This document shows positions 26,086 to 37,696 of a DNA stretch of 64,000 nt, piece after piece; position 1 is the first letter of the stretch, and each line of letters begins with the position of its first letter. Source of the DNA: Emydura subglobosa (Eukaryota; Chordata; Testudines; Chelidae); the NCBI GenBank assembly GCA_007922225.1, contig ML679970.1, forward strand, positions 42,497,323-42,561,322, read 5' to 3'. Below the pieces are notes generated by a model. That model searched no databases, was not told the origin of the DNA, and saw only the letters and a program-made list of their open reading frames with translations. A program made the position numbers and the translations under genes.

Positions 26086-28919
26086 ATGCCTGGCTCAACC
26101 GGTTTTAAGGCCTGTGCTGCCTGCAGCAAGGCCTTTCCGGTGAGCGATCCTCACAACTGCTGCCTCTGTTGCCTCGGGGAGCAGCACCTTAAGGATAAGT
26201 GCCGGATCTGCAAGGCCTTCAAACCTCGCACACAAAAGGAGAGGGACGCACACTTACAAGCCATGCTCATGGAGTCCGTGCTCCGGCCAGACTCAGAACC
26301 ATCTCGCTCCCCCGCGGCACGGAGTGTATCCTCGGTACACAGCGCACTGCCGGCACCGGGACAGTCGGTACAGCAGTTGGCCGTGCCGAAAAAGAAGAAG
26401 CAGCAGGGTGCCGCTCAAATGGACTCTCCCATGCCACCGGTACAGCTGGGGGTTACGAAGGAGAGTACTCCGGCACCGGCATCTCCTCGCAGGGAGCCTC
26501 CCCCGACTCCTGGGGGTGGAGGAGTGCCCCTGCAAGGGACGTTGACGCCAGAGGTGTTCGCTGCAGCACGCACCCTCATGGCCATGCCTCCATCCCCCCC
26601 TCGGCCGAGGGCTCAGGGTCCGGCGTCTCGGGGTAAACCCGCACAGGGTGGCCCCGCTGGGTGGTGGACACAGGAGTCCAGGTCTCCCCCCCAGACGGTC
26701 AAGGAGGGTCGAGAGTGCGGGCTCCCCTCCCAGCTCCGACACTGGGTCATCGAGCTCCTCGACACTGTGGCACCGAGGGCGGTCTCAAGGCTCCGGCACG
26801 GGGCGACGCTGTTCCAGTTCCGCCTCGCACAGGGGTCGCGGCTCCGGCACCGCAAGGGGATCGATCTTCGGGATCCCGCACCAGGGCACCGAGCACACAA
26901 TAGCACCGGTCCTGCTCCCGAGCATACGCTCCGGCGCGGATCCCGGCTGCCAAAAAGACTGGAGGCACTCGGCGCCGGTCCTGATCCCCGGAGTGTAGCC
27001 TGGCACAGACGCGAGCGCCCGACCGCCACCACACCGGGCACTGTTCCCGCTCCCTAGATGCCGACAGGGAGGCACGGCACCGGTCTCAATCCCCGGCACG
27101 CAGCCCAACATGGATCCCGGTAACCCAAGAGTCCTGGGGCACTCGGTACCACTCCCGATCCCCAACACACCACTCAATGGCCAAGGTCCAAAAACACGCT
27201 CAGCGCCGATCCCGATCCACTGCATGTAGCCCGGCGCCGGTGTGCAGTCTGGTACAATTCCCGGTGCCTGAAGGGACCCCGGCCTCGCGGCACCGGTCCA
27301 GATCCCCGGCCCGCAGCCCAGTACACCCACCTTCCGACACCTGGCGTGCCCAGCACTGATCCAGGTCCCAGTCCCACAGTCAGCTGGAGGACTCTCACAA
27401 GGGCCGACGATGGTCCCAGTCTCCGGTGCGCGGCTGGGAACGGATCCCGATGCCTGACCACTGCCGGCGCCGTCACTCCCCATCCAGCGCCGTAGAGCGC
27501 CGGCAATGCTCCCGATCCCCGGCCCGCAGCCCGGTGCTGAGCCCGGCACCGAAAGCCTCGGCACCAAGGGAGCCCTCGGCACCGCGTCATCGCTCTCACT
27601 CTTTGGAGTCCAGGCGGGGGCGCAGTCCTGATGGTCGGCACCACTCCAGGTCTCCCAGGGGCAAACGCCGTTACAATACCTCGGTGCCTCGGCAGTGGTT
27701 GTCCATCTCCTCCAGCCACTCACCCCCCCGCCGGCATGGCGGGCACCGCCAGGACCGCTCCTCTTCCTCTTGGAGCAGGTCATCGGGGAAGACCGGTAAG
27801 GACCGCAAGTCCCGGTGGCACTGGTCCCGTAGCTCGGGGCCCATCCACACCGGGGCCGTCCCCGCATGGCCTCAGTGTCCCTGGCAATGGCCCTACTGGG
27901 ATCCGTGGGGAACTCAGACAGCCCAGTATACGGTGTCGGTCCCCTCCTCGACGGCCCACCCGCCACCACCCCCTCTGAGCCAGCCGGAAAAGGGCCATTC
28001 CTCCAGGGAGGAATCTGACCCCCAGGAGGGTCCCTCTACGGGGCTCCTCCCACAGTCCTCCTCCTCCTCCCCGGACGATACAACTGCCAGGGATCGCAGG
28101 GTACCCCTCCCTGACTTTAAAGCTCACCAAGAGCTACTTAAGAGGGTGGCGGACAACTTGAACCTAGAGCTCAAGGAACTCTCCAAAGAGGAGGCCCCCC
28201 CTCTTGGGGTATTGGGGTTGGCAGGGCCATCCAGGATCACCCTTCCTGTGCATGAGCGGGTCCTGAAACTTGTTAAGGCCCTCTGGCAGACCCCTGCCTC
28301 TGTTGCCTCCACTTCCAAAGGTGCCGAACGGAATTATTACGTTCCGGCAGAGAGGTTCGAGTTCCTTTATAATCATCCTGCTCTGGGGTCGCTGGTGGTG
28401 GATGCCGCCAACCAGCGAGACAGACAGGGGGCCCAGGCAAATACCCTCAAGAACAAAGACAACAAAAAGTTAGACCTCTTCGGCAGAAAGGTCTATTCTA
28501 CAGGGGCCCTGCAGCTGAGGATCGCAAATCACCAGGCGCTCCTCGGCTGCTACCACTTGAACCTCTGGTCCTCCCTCCAGAGGTTCATGCAGGGTTTGCC
28601 TCAGGACCAGGCAGCAGACTTCGCCACCCTCCTTCAGGATGGCGTGACGGTGGTGGGAGTGGCCTTGCAGTCAGCCAGTGATGCGGCGGATGCCGCTGGT
28701 AGGGCGATGGCGTCGGGCATTGTTATGCATCGGTGCTCCTGGCTCCAATCATCAGGGTTGTCGCAAGAGGTCCAGCAGTCAATCCAGGACCTGCCATTCA
28801 ACTGCTCTGGCCTCTTTTCTGACCGCACGGATGACAAGCTGCATGCCCTGAAGGACTCCAGGGCCACCCTGAAGTCTTTGGGGCTGTACACGCCGCAGGC
28901 CTCCAGGCGTCAGGCATGA
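26086..28919 (+). pseudogene. DIRS ORF1, gag-like protein (broken)
   Basis: Starts ATG at 26,086, the first start after the non-coding leader. The N-terminus is a cysteine/histidine cluster (C10, C13, H23, C25, C26, C28, C29, H34, C39, C42), which looks like a zinc-binding module. A long basic Pro/Ser/Arg stretch follows with repeated RSRSPARSP-like motifs (about 27,180-27,800), similar to SR domains. The C-terminal part (about 28,100-28,900) is the conserved DIRS gag core with KLDLFGRKVYSTGALQLR and the preceding FLYNHPALGSLVVDAANQR. The frame changes between 27,057 and 27,426 after a stop at 27,055. The stop at 28,917 (TGA) is followed by an open Arg/Pro-rich stretch in the same frame to 29,087, so it is probably a premature CGA-to-TGA change. 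Role by homology: RNA binding and particle formation. Confidence 0.85.
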
Positions 28920-29089
28920 CCACATCCCCAGCGTCAGCCCCAGCCAGCACCGAGACCACCTCCCCGACCCACTCAACCCAGGAGGGGTCGGGACAGATAC
29001 AGGGCGTCTAATCACCGGGACCGCCAAGGCCCCTCGGCGGGTCCCCAGCAAGGGCCCCCCAAGGGAAATAATAAGAAACAATTTTGATG

Positions 29090-30580
29090 GTGCGCACGAG
29101 GGTGGCACCTCCCCTATCCTCCTGGATCTAAACTTTCCCTTTGCGTACAGACTGAGGCCATACTTTGCAGAGTGGCAGAGCATTACCTCCGACCGTTGGG
29201 TGCTGGGTGTAGTGCACAGAGGTTATGCCCTGCAACTCTCGGCCTTCCCCCCGGACTCTCCCCCTACCCCGTCCCTCTTCAGGGACCCCTCTCACGAGCA
29301 TTTCCTCTTTCAGGAGGTGAATTCTCTTCTCCTCAGAGCGGTGGAAGAGGTTCCTCCTCAGGAAAGAGGGAAGGGGTTCTACTCCCGTTATTTCCTCATT
29401 CCCAAGGGGGGCCTGAGGCCCATTTTGGACCTTCGCCATCTGAACAAGTTCATCATGCACCTCAGATTCCATATGGTTTCCCTAGCCTCCATCATTCCTG
29501 CTCTAGATCCAAGAGACTGGTAAGCTGCCCTCAACCTAAAGGACGCCTATTTCCATATTTCTATCCTCCCCGGTCACAGAAGGTTTCTCCGGTTTGTGGT
29601 AGCTGGCTGCCACTACCAGTTCTCGGCCCGACCCTTTGGCCTCTTGTCCACCTCCAGGATTTTTACAAAGTGCATGGCGGTGGTGGTGGCCCACCTGCAC
29701 CGCAGAGGGGTTCAGATCTTCCCCTACCTGGACGATCGTCTGATCCAGGGCAGGTTCAGGACCCATGTGAGGAACAGCCTGGCACTCACCTTCGCAACAT
29801 GCACCAGACTGGGGCTGCTCATCAACGAGCAGAAGTCCACTCTCACCCCGGTGTAGCGCATAGACTTTATCGGGGCCACCCTGGACGCCATCCAGGCCAG
29901 AGCCTTCCTCCCACAGCCTCGCTTTGAGGCAATGGCTGCCATAATCAGCGATCTCCACAGGTCCCCCACGACGACAGCCAGGCACTGCCTTCAGCTGTTG
30001 GGACACATGGCGGCATGCACGTATGTGGTAAAGTTGGCTTGCCTGAAGCTCAGGCCACTCAGGTACTGTCCTCCCTGGATTGGTGGAGGGACCCAGGGGA
30101 GGTACTGAAGGGTGTTCCCTTCAGAGACTTGACACCCTCGATAACTCTTATTACGGACGCCTCAGATGTGTGTTGGGGGATGTGTGTTGCTGATGTGGAT
30201 CAGCAGCGACCTCAGCACCCAGGGGCTCTGGTCGGCGCAGGAGCAGTGCCTCCACATCAACGTCCGGGAGCTCAGGGCAGTCCATCTGGCCTGCAAAGTG
30301 TTCCTCAGATTCCTGAGGGGAAGGATGGTACAGGTCCTGACGGACAACACAGCAGCCATGATTTACATAAACAGGTGGGGGGGCGCGCTCCTTGGCCTTT
30401 TGCCAGGAGGCTATTCGACTTTGGGACACTGCGGTGAGGCACGACTTCCATATATCTGCCTCTCACCTCCCGGGGGTCAGGAACAACGAGGCGGATCGCC
30501 TCAGCAGGTCGTTTCTACCCCACCATGACTGGTCACTGCACCTGGAGGTGGTGACGTCCATTTTCCGCAGGTGAGGTCTT
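29090..30580 (+). pseudogene. DIRS ORF2, reverse transcriptase and RNase H (broken)
   Basis: The reverse transcriptase starts near the FAYRLRPYFAEWQSIT segment (about 29,143). Motifs in order: YFLIPKGGLRPILDLRHLNK, LKDAYFHI (about 29,541), SARPFGLLSTSRIFTK and the catalytic Y-L-D-D at 29,725-29,736, intact. RNase H follows: TDAS (D at about 30,156), VRELRAVHLA, LTDNTAA and the NNEADRLSR end at about 30,482-30,508. Damage: in-frame TAG at 29,521 just before LKDAYF, TAG at about 29,854, and frame changes near 30,040, 30,200 and 30,380. In DIRS this polyprotein copies element RNA into DNA. All catalytic residues are recognisable, so the lesions look recent relative to CR1 decay here. Confidence 0.88.
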
Positions 30581-30839
30581 CCCCAACTGGACCTGTTCAC
30601 ATCGTCCTGGAACAGGAAGTGCCCGAGATTCTGATCGCTCCGGGGGCACGAGCTGGGATCCATTTCTGATGTGTTCCTTGAAGATCAAGAGGGACAAAAT
30701 GGACATCATTCTGGTCGCCCCAGCCTGGCCGAGACAGCATTGGTTCAGCATGCTGCTGGACCTGTCCATCGCCACGCCGATGCCGCTCCCGAGGCATTAA
30801 GACCTGCTCTCACAGGACCAGGGTCACCTGCTGCACCCG

Positions 30840-31921
30840 GACCTGGACTCACTCCACCGGACAGCGTGGAGACTCTGTGGCTGACAGAAGGAGAGAGAGC
30901 CTGCTCGGTGCAGGTCCATCAGATTCTGCTAGGTAGCAGAAAACCTTCCACTCAGGTGGTGTACCAAGCCAAGTGGAAGCAGTTTACCTGTTGGGTGGAG
31001 TCCCGGGGTATCCCACCGACCTGCTCGCCCATATAGGCGATCTTGGAGTACCTGCTCCACCTGACGCTGCAGGGATTGGCCCTGGCTTCCCTCAGGGTAC
31101 ACCTGGTGGCTATCTCGGCCTTCCACCAGCCGTTGGAGGGGAGATCGCTGTTTTCGCACCCTATGTCTCTCAGGTTCCCCAAAGGGGTGGAGCGGCTGTA
31201 TCCGCAGGACCATGACCCAGTGCCTCCCTGGGATTTGAACCTGGTCCTCGCCATACTGACAGGACCCCCCTTCGAGCCGATAGCTACATGCCCACTCCTC
31301 ATCCTCTCCTGGAAGGTAGCCTTCCTGGTGGTCATTACATCGGCTAGGAGGGTCTCTGAGATTAGAGCCTTGACCTCGGAGCCCCCCTATACTGTCTTCT
31401 ATAAAGACAAGGTGTGGCTGAGACCCCACCCGGCCTTCCTGCCTAAGGTGGTGTCTCACTTTCACTATAACCAAGATATCTTCCTCCCCGTGTTCTTTCC
31501 TAAACCGCACGCTTCAGAGGAGGAGCGGAGATGGCACTTGCTGGACATCAGACGAGCCCTGGCCTTCTACATCGAGCGGACCAGGCCGTTCCGGAAATCA
31601 ACGCAGCTGTTTGTGGCAGTGGCGGACCGGATGAAGGACTCACCTGTCTGCACCCAGCGTATCTCCACCTGGATCACCGCCTGCATCAGGACCTGCTACG
31701 AGCGGGCGAAGGTGCCACTTCCAGTAGCTGTGACTGTGCACTCAACCAGAGCCAAGACCTCATCCGCAGCCTTCCTGGAGCGTGTGCCCCTGCAGGACAT
31801 CTGCAGAGCAGCAACCTGGTCCTCGGTCCACACCTTCACGTCCCACTACGCCATCGTGCACCAAGCAAGAGAGGACGCGGGATTCGGCAGGATCGTGCTG
31901 ATGAGAGTAGCTTGCCGCTGA
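30840..31921 (+). pseudogene. DIRS tyrosine recombinase (one in-frame stop)
   Basis: The longest near-intact coding unit in the window. The N-terminal core-binding part (about 30,860-31,033) is separated by one TAG at 31,034 from the rest, which is open in the same frame for 292 codons from 31,043 to a TGA at 31,919. Catalytic residues of the tyrosine recombinase fold are visible: Arg in TSARRVSEIR (residues 102/103 counted from the 31,043 Met), H-x-x-R in VHSTRAKTSS (H233, R236) and the Tyr in TSHYAIVH (Y269). The enzyme inserts the circular DNA copy into the chromosome and defines DIRS against LTR elements with DDE integrases. The gene ends about 30 bp before the inverted terminal sequence. 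If 31,043 were a start, the product would lack the N-terminal DNA-binding part. Confidence 0.9.
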
Positions 31922-31950
31922 CAAGGTATGGCTATTGAATCACTTATAAT

Positions 31951-32041
31951 GGAATGGATATGAGCAATCACTCGAAGATAGAAAACAGGGTTACTTACCA
32001 GTAACTGTTGTTCTCCGAGATGTGTTGCTCCTATCCATTCC
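31951..32041. repeat. DIRS right-end complementary region
   Basis: 31,951-31,977 is the exact inverse of the left terminus. 32,011-32,041 (GTTCTCCGAGATGTGTTGCT then CCTATCCATTCC) is a diverged copy in the same direction as the left terminus. Having an inverted and a direct copy together is what an internal complementary region plus right terminal repeat would give. Confidence 0.75.
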
Positions 32042-32367
32042 ACACCCACCCTCCGTCCCCGCTGTCGGAGTGGGCAGAAAGAAGGGACTGAGGGCATGAC
32101 CCTCACTGTGCTTGGTGTTTGCCTGGATCTATTCAAGCCAGGTGAGACACTTTGGGAATATTGCCCAGAGGTTTACATCTATACATATGACATTGCAGAA
32201 AACATACGACCATAACAAGAATGTTCAGCGTGTCATGAGCATTCCAAAAACACCTTACACGACACATTTTGCATTAAACAATACACAGTTACACTATAAG
32301 GGTGAACATGAATGCTACACAAATCACACCCTAAGGGTATACATGGAGTACAGCGCGTCACGCTGTG

Positions 32368-33869
32368 CCCCTCAGTACACTCCATATTGCTACCAGAAGA
32401 TGGGCTGAAGGGCTCTTGGATGTGAATGGCCAGTGGAGAATGACAAAGCCTTCGTCTGGCTCTCACTTCTTCACTGAGGCTGGGTTTGGGGGATCCTGAG
32501 CTTGGTAGAGCTGTTCTTCCTGTGCCCAGCACATTGCTTGCAGAGTAGCAGCACTCAGCTGGCCTGGGGACAGCTTGCTGGAAGTTCTGACTCGGGTCTT
32601 CATAATGCAGTAGGGATGCACCAGCATGGTCGTGAGGCCCGAGTTCCCATTGCAGTGTGGACCCTCAAGTGAGGGCTTGGAAACAAAAGTCCACAAGCCT
32701 GGCTCCCACAGACCCAGGCTTAGTGTGCTGTGTAGACATTTCGTGAGAGGGCAGGGAAGGCACCTCTGAAAATTGTTATCTCCAAAAGTTAAAATTGTAG
32801 GAAGAGATTTGCTCTTTTCCAGACAGAGCAAATACACTGACAGCTGCAGAGCTGGGCTGGCAAGGACAAGGAGCACAGGCTGAGGTCGCTTGGAGGCTGG
32901 ACTGGGGCAGCAATGCTGTCCAGCTGCAGAGCAAATGCAGATGAAAACCATGGCAAGACCATTGGCCATGTGCACTGCCACTGCCCATTTCCTGTAGGGG
33001 ATCAAGAAACTCACCTGGCCTATTTCCTAGTGCAATGGCCTGGTGCAAAACACGCTGTTGCTCAGGTTTCCTCTACATTCACTGAGAAACCAAACCCTTG
33101 GAAAAGGTGCCCATGAATCAGGTGATTTGTAGGTTCAGCAATAAGACCTGTCCACAGCTGCATATGCACAATTGAACACACCCGGCTGGGCAGGCACCTA
33201 GCTATTCAGGCACATGTGGAATTCTCTGCAATTGCTGTGCAGGTGTGTGGATACAGATGTGTGCAGGCCAGATGATGGAAAAGGCAGCCTTTTGTGCATC
33301 TGTTTGTCCATTTCTGTCGCTCCCATCACCATGGTAACCTTCTCCATTACAGTGGGTTATTTTTACTCCCAATTCCTGCTGCACCATCAGTCCCCTGGGG
33401 GAGCACAGCTCGCTCCTTCTCAGCAGGAGCAGGTTATAATCATGCGAACAAACTTCACTACACGGCAGGAACTAATGGAGCTTCTTGAAAAGCCGAAATC
33501 CTCAGCAGCGTTAATTGCCCCATTATCTGATGCTAGCACAGAGTAACGGCAGCTGCAGGTCCCCTAGGAGCCATTTAGAAAGTAAATCCAAACAAGCACT
33601 GCGGTGACTTCCCCATGGGGTGCCAGGCCAGGAGGGGGTGCAGCCTGCTGCCCAGCACCTCCAGCAGCCTCTCAAGGGCTCCAAAGGAAATGCTGTTCAG
33701 GGCTTTTCATTCCAAAGGACATAGCAGCATGGCATCCTGATGCTAGGGGCGATGGTCCCATGGCTCCTGCAGGTGCTGTAGGCAGAGAGCACCAACACCC
33801 AGAAGAGAGCAGGAGCCAGATGGAAGTTTTTTGTCTCTCTAGATAATGCCGACAGGTGTGTGATCATTC
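32368..33869. other. Unassigned non-coding DNA between two LTRs
   Basis: Lies between LTR C (antisense) and LTR E (sense), so it is flanked by inverted LTR copies, but it shows no retroviral or Gypsy coding motif. A 110-codon frame at 33,214-33,543 has no recognisable domain. Confidence 0.45.
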
Positions 33870-34781
33870 TGTGACACACTGTACCCCATGTACACCCTTA
33901 TGGTGTGATTGTATATCATTCATGTTCACCCTTACAGTGTAAGTGTGAATTGTTTAATGCAAAGTATGTCGTGTAAGGTGTTTTTGGAATGCTCATGACA
34001 TGCTGAACATGATTGTTATAGGAGTGTGTTTCTTGCAATGTCATGACTATGGTTATGAAGCTCTGCTATGTAATATTCCCAAATATGTGTCTCACATGGC
34101 TTGAATAGATCTGGGCAAACAATAAAATCAGAGGTAATTCACGCCTTGCTGAAGCATGCATAAAAACAACTCAGCTCTTCCAGGAACAATGGACTGGCCT
34201 AAGCATCTGATAGGGTGATGCTCATTTGACTCAAGTGGAGGAAACCATGCCAGACATGGCTGATCACCTGACCCAGAGAGGTGGTGAAGGAACAGGTTAA
34301 AGTTGGAGACATTTTGGTCTTTCGAGCTCTCTCTTGTAATCCATCTACAAGACAACATCAAGACTGCCCATGGGGGAGGTATGTGTTTGCTTTATCTAAA
34401 GCAGTGCATGTGGTTTGGATGAGTGCAGAGACTTCATTTAGAGTAACAGAGTTGGTGCATAGTAATTTCTTTGATAAATTGACTAACCGATGAGCTTGCA
34501 GAGTCCAGTGGGCAGCACAGAACTCTGTAACACGGCACTTCCTAGGGTTGAATCTGGGACTGGGGGTATTTAGTGAGGTCATTCTATTGTATAATCCCAT
34601 GAGTGGCTGGCCAAAATCACTCACTCACTAAGGTAAGAGCCGCTTACTTGCAGGAGGCTGTGCGTGGGCTGAGCCAGGAGTGGGGGTTCACACAGCGGAG
34701 CAAGTGCAAGACTGGCTCCAGGAGGAGGGATTGGGGTGACACAGTGATACACCAGTCCAGCTTGCAGAGGGGAACGTCACA
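33870..34781 (+). mobile_element. Solo LTR-like element, copy E
   Basis: 912 bp beginning TGTGACACAC and ending GAACGTCACA, a 6-bp terminal inverted repeat. Flanks are CATTC (33,865-33,869) and CACTC (34,782-34,786), a likely 5-bp duplication with one mismatch. A polyadenylation-type AATAAA lies at about 34,121. It is the inverse of LTR C, including GCAGTGCATGTGGTTTGGAT. No primer-binding site or coding region follows, so it is a solo LTR. Confidence 0.75.
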
Positions 34782-37319
34782 CACTCCATATAAGGCTCCC
34801 AGCTGGTGGGAACAGCGAGCCCCAGTCTGAGCTTTGTGTAAGAGGTCTGTTAGTCCCTTACTGAAATTTAGTGGGTCTTTTTGGTTGGCATCTCTTGAGG
34901 AAGCAGTACCCTGAAACAGACACAGCCCGCAGGGCCAGTGGAAAGAGGACAACACAGGTCAGCCTGATTGACAGGGCGGGCAGGCCAATGAGGGAGCCAG
35001 GAGGGGGGGTCCCATCCTCCATGTGAGCTGAGCTGCAGCTGCCTGGGCCTGCCTGGGCAGAGCAGGGCGAGCTAAGGACAGAGCATCCAGAGGCTGGGAG
35101 ATGAGAGAAGCCCAGGCCAGGGAGCTGAACTGAGCTGAGCAGGGCCACAGCAACACAGCCAGAGGAGCAGCCAGAGAGCCGAGCAGAGCAGGGCTGGGGC
35201 TGGGGCTGGGGCTGGAGCCATCTGGAGCTGGGTGCAGAGGCCAGAGAAGCCCAGGGAGCCGAGCTGAGCTGACCCACAGCAGCAGAACCAGAGTGGCCCG
35301 AGGAGCATCCCAGAGAGCTGAGCAGAGCCGAGCTGCACTGAAGCAGAGTGGGGCTGGGGCTGGAGCCATCTGGAGCTGGGTGCGGTGAGCAGCAGGGGAG
35401 AGCGAGGGGGACCTTGGTCAGGGCCCGGCTTCAGGGAGATGCCACCAGCCCAGAGGCCTTGGAAGGTATCCTGACCCAGACACTGGGGAGAAGGGCCCCA
35501 TTCCCTAGAGCTGGGGGGGTGTGGCCACTGCCAGAGGATGTGCCTGACTCTCTGAATCCCTGCAGCACAGCCAGGCAGGGGGCCTGTGACTTGTGAGACA
35601 CAGACTGTGAATGTCCCTGACACCCCAGAGATGCTGTGTGTGGTGCCCCCAGGACATGTGGCAGCACTGGGTGTTTTCCTTTAACAATTCTCCTCTTTTC
35701 TTTATTTTTTAAATTGATTTAATAAATTGTATCTGCTTTGCACTGTATGCAGTGATCAGTGGGTCAGGGAAGCGTCCAGTGTGGAGAGAGCTCCCCGGAG
35801 TGGGGACACCCTAGCCCCTGCCCTAAGGGATCATGACAAGTTGTGGGTCAAGCCTCCCAGGAATCCTGGGCCCAGTCTAGTTGGGGTTATGGGGACTCTG
35901 CCACGCAGGAGAGTGGGAGGGGAGCCCTCTGGGTAAAGGGAGTGGGAGCGAGGACTCAGATCCCGTCGCTAGCCAACTCCACGGGGTAGTGTATAAGCCA
36001 GGAAAGTTCCCCACAATAGTGGGACCATTCCCCTGCTTACATTTGCAATGTCTTTTCTAGTGGAGAATAGTTCTGTAGAAACTTGATAAGATGCAGCTTG
36101 CTGGATCCAGAGATGGGTCTGCTAACACTCCAGCAGGGTTTCGTGCTCAGCCCTGGAAAATTCTTTTGATTTGGTGGCCTCACTCCTCAGCTCCGTGAGT
36201 CCTGTGGATTTATCGTGGTGCATTTCTGGAGCTGCTTTATTGAACATGTTCAATGTAGCTTCCCCCAGGACGGCTCTGCGGTTCATGCATACAGGAAGTG
36301 CCTGCTGTGCATGGCAAGGGCAGCACTGCATCAGTCCCTTTCATCTTCCTTTCATGGGGCAGGAAGTGCTTACTGGAGTGCCTCAGATCTGTGCGTGCTG
36401 ATTGGCTGTCTCGCACATCCCCTCCACCAAGTTTGCCAACCCTGGGAGCAGGGAGCAAATGTAAGTAGCCAGTGAATCAGGCTCCAGTATATTGAAAAAG
36501 TCAGGGCTTGTGTGCAGCCTAGCGCCTCCTTTCTGAGAACATATGAGGGCAGAAAAAACTGGAACAAGAAATGGGACAGCAAGACCCAAGCTTACTCTTG
36601 CAAGTGAGATGGTAAAAGCAAATCCATCCCTCTCCCAGAGCCATTTGCTGCTTTGTTGTGTGTAAGACCACAAAGGAAGAGCCTCACCCCTGCCACAGGC
36701 CTCTAGAAGTATTGGTGAGCACACTGGGGGTTGGCAGACCAGAGAGCTTTGAAATCTTAATCTGATCGGGCCAGAAAAAGGGAAATGCCACTTAATGTAG
36801 ATATCTGTATTGTAACAAGTCTGCAGGCCGTGCACCATCACAGAAAAACCCAGTTAAATGGCATCACCATGCCACGGCATGGCTAGCTGAGAAATTGCAG
36901 CGCCATGGGGTGTGGAAGCCATCCTTCCAGTTTATAGCTGTCATTAAAGGGAAGAACCACTGGACTGAGACCTTTGGAGGAGCAGTCTCCTCCTGCCTCT
37001 ACGAGAGCGGAGAGGATACCACTTATGGCCAGCTATATCCATCCACATTCACATGGAGAGGTACCTCGCCCAACTGTCGCTCCCACTCTTGTCCCCTCCA
37101 TATCTTCTTTGTGAGATGTGTGGCCACCTTGCACTCTCGCCATGGACTTTCTCCAGTGGAGGCATCCAACTCCCCTTGGAGACTTTTACCCTTCCATATG
37201 AGCAGTCCCACACTGTGTTGCATCCTCCCTGCATGAGACTCATGAGGACATCCAGCCCCAATACTTGCATCCACCACACCTTTAAGCCACTTACTGTTCA
37301 CATCTCCTCCTGAGTTACC
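34782..37319. other. Unassigned DNA with GC-rich repeat-like block
   Basis: 34,900-35,400 is rich in GAGCTGAGC/GGGGCTGG repeats; the stretch GGGGCTGGAGCCATCTGGAG plus CTGGGTGC occurs at about 35,206-35,235 and again at 35,357-35,384. AATAAATTGTATCTGC at about 35,721 and the end near 36,010 (GGAAAGTTCCCCACAATAGT) resemble an LTR, but I cannot define both ends. No host exon seen. Confidence 0.35.
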
Positions 37320-37696
37320 AGCTTCTCCTCACAATCGCCAGGGCTTCTCCCAGGGAGGGATACATGCTTTTAAATGTGACTCTTCATCTTTCATGGCTTG
37401 GGTGTAGGTAGCAACAATTACAAATTTATATCTAGGTTTGATAGCCAGCACATTGCCGCAGCAGTGAGCCGGTGAATGTCCTTCAGTCCCCTGGCGAAAA
37501 AAGGAAGGGGACACTCAGATATGATGTGCTTCATCATTTGTGACTGGTGACCATAGTTGCGTACAGGTGTTTACTTCATTTTCCATTTAGAGTGTTTGTG
37601 CATGTAAGCGGATCGTCTCCGGGGGAGGCCACAGCGGCTTCCGACATATGGGGAAACAGCTTGCGCTTGGCGGGGGAGCAGCCCTAGCACTCTCCC

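Larger units (their letters stand above)
25737..32116 (+). mobile_element. DIRS retrotransposon (tyrosine-recombinase element)
   Basis: About 6.4 kb with a gag-like gene, reverse transcriptase plus RNase H, and a tyrosine recombinase, all on the plus strand: the DIRS order. DIRS elements integrate through the recombinase from a circular DNA intermediate, so they have no LTRs and make no target duplication. The left end is a 27-bp sequence (25,737-25,763) whose exact reverse complement lies at 31,951-31,977. A degenerate direct copy (TTGCTCCTATCCATTCC) sits at 32,025-32,041. A second inverted pair links 25,898-25,945 with about 32,050-32,098. The element is GC-rich against its AT-rich surroundings. 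Several stops and frameshifts make it non-autonomous now. The right boundary (about 32,116) is set by where LTR C resumes. Confidence 0.93.
24985..32367 (-). mobile_element. LTR copy C with 5-bp target duplication, split by a DIRS element
   Basis: On the minus strand the LTR starts CGTGAC at 32,362 and ends GTTACA at 24,990, matching LTR E (33,870-34,781) along both halves. The right half is 32,116-32,362 and the left half 24,990-25,736; everything between is the DIRS element. The flanks 24,985-24,989 and 32,363-32,367 are both CTGTG, a perfect 5-bp duplication across 7.4 kb. About 125 bp of LTR present in copy E (34,112-34,240) is missing at the DIRS junction, so the DIRS insertion may have deleted target sequence. 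Confidence 0.85.

Noticed and set aside
26785..27969. 394-codon open frame on the minus strand inside DIRS ORF1
   Set aside because: It is antisense to the RS-rich tract. The repeated codons of a GC-rich SR domain remove stops on the other strand. No family motif is present.
31043..31921. Bacterial or phage integrase contamination
   Set aside because: It sits in a complete DIRS order with eukaryotic retroelement gag, RT and RNase H, inside a vertebrate LTR.
33214..33546. 110-codon candidate exon
   Set aside because: The tail looks protein-like, but no family is recognised and no splice context could be supported.
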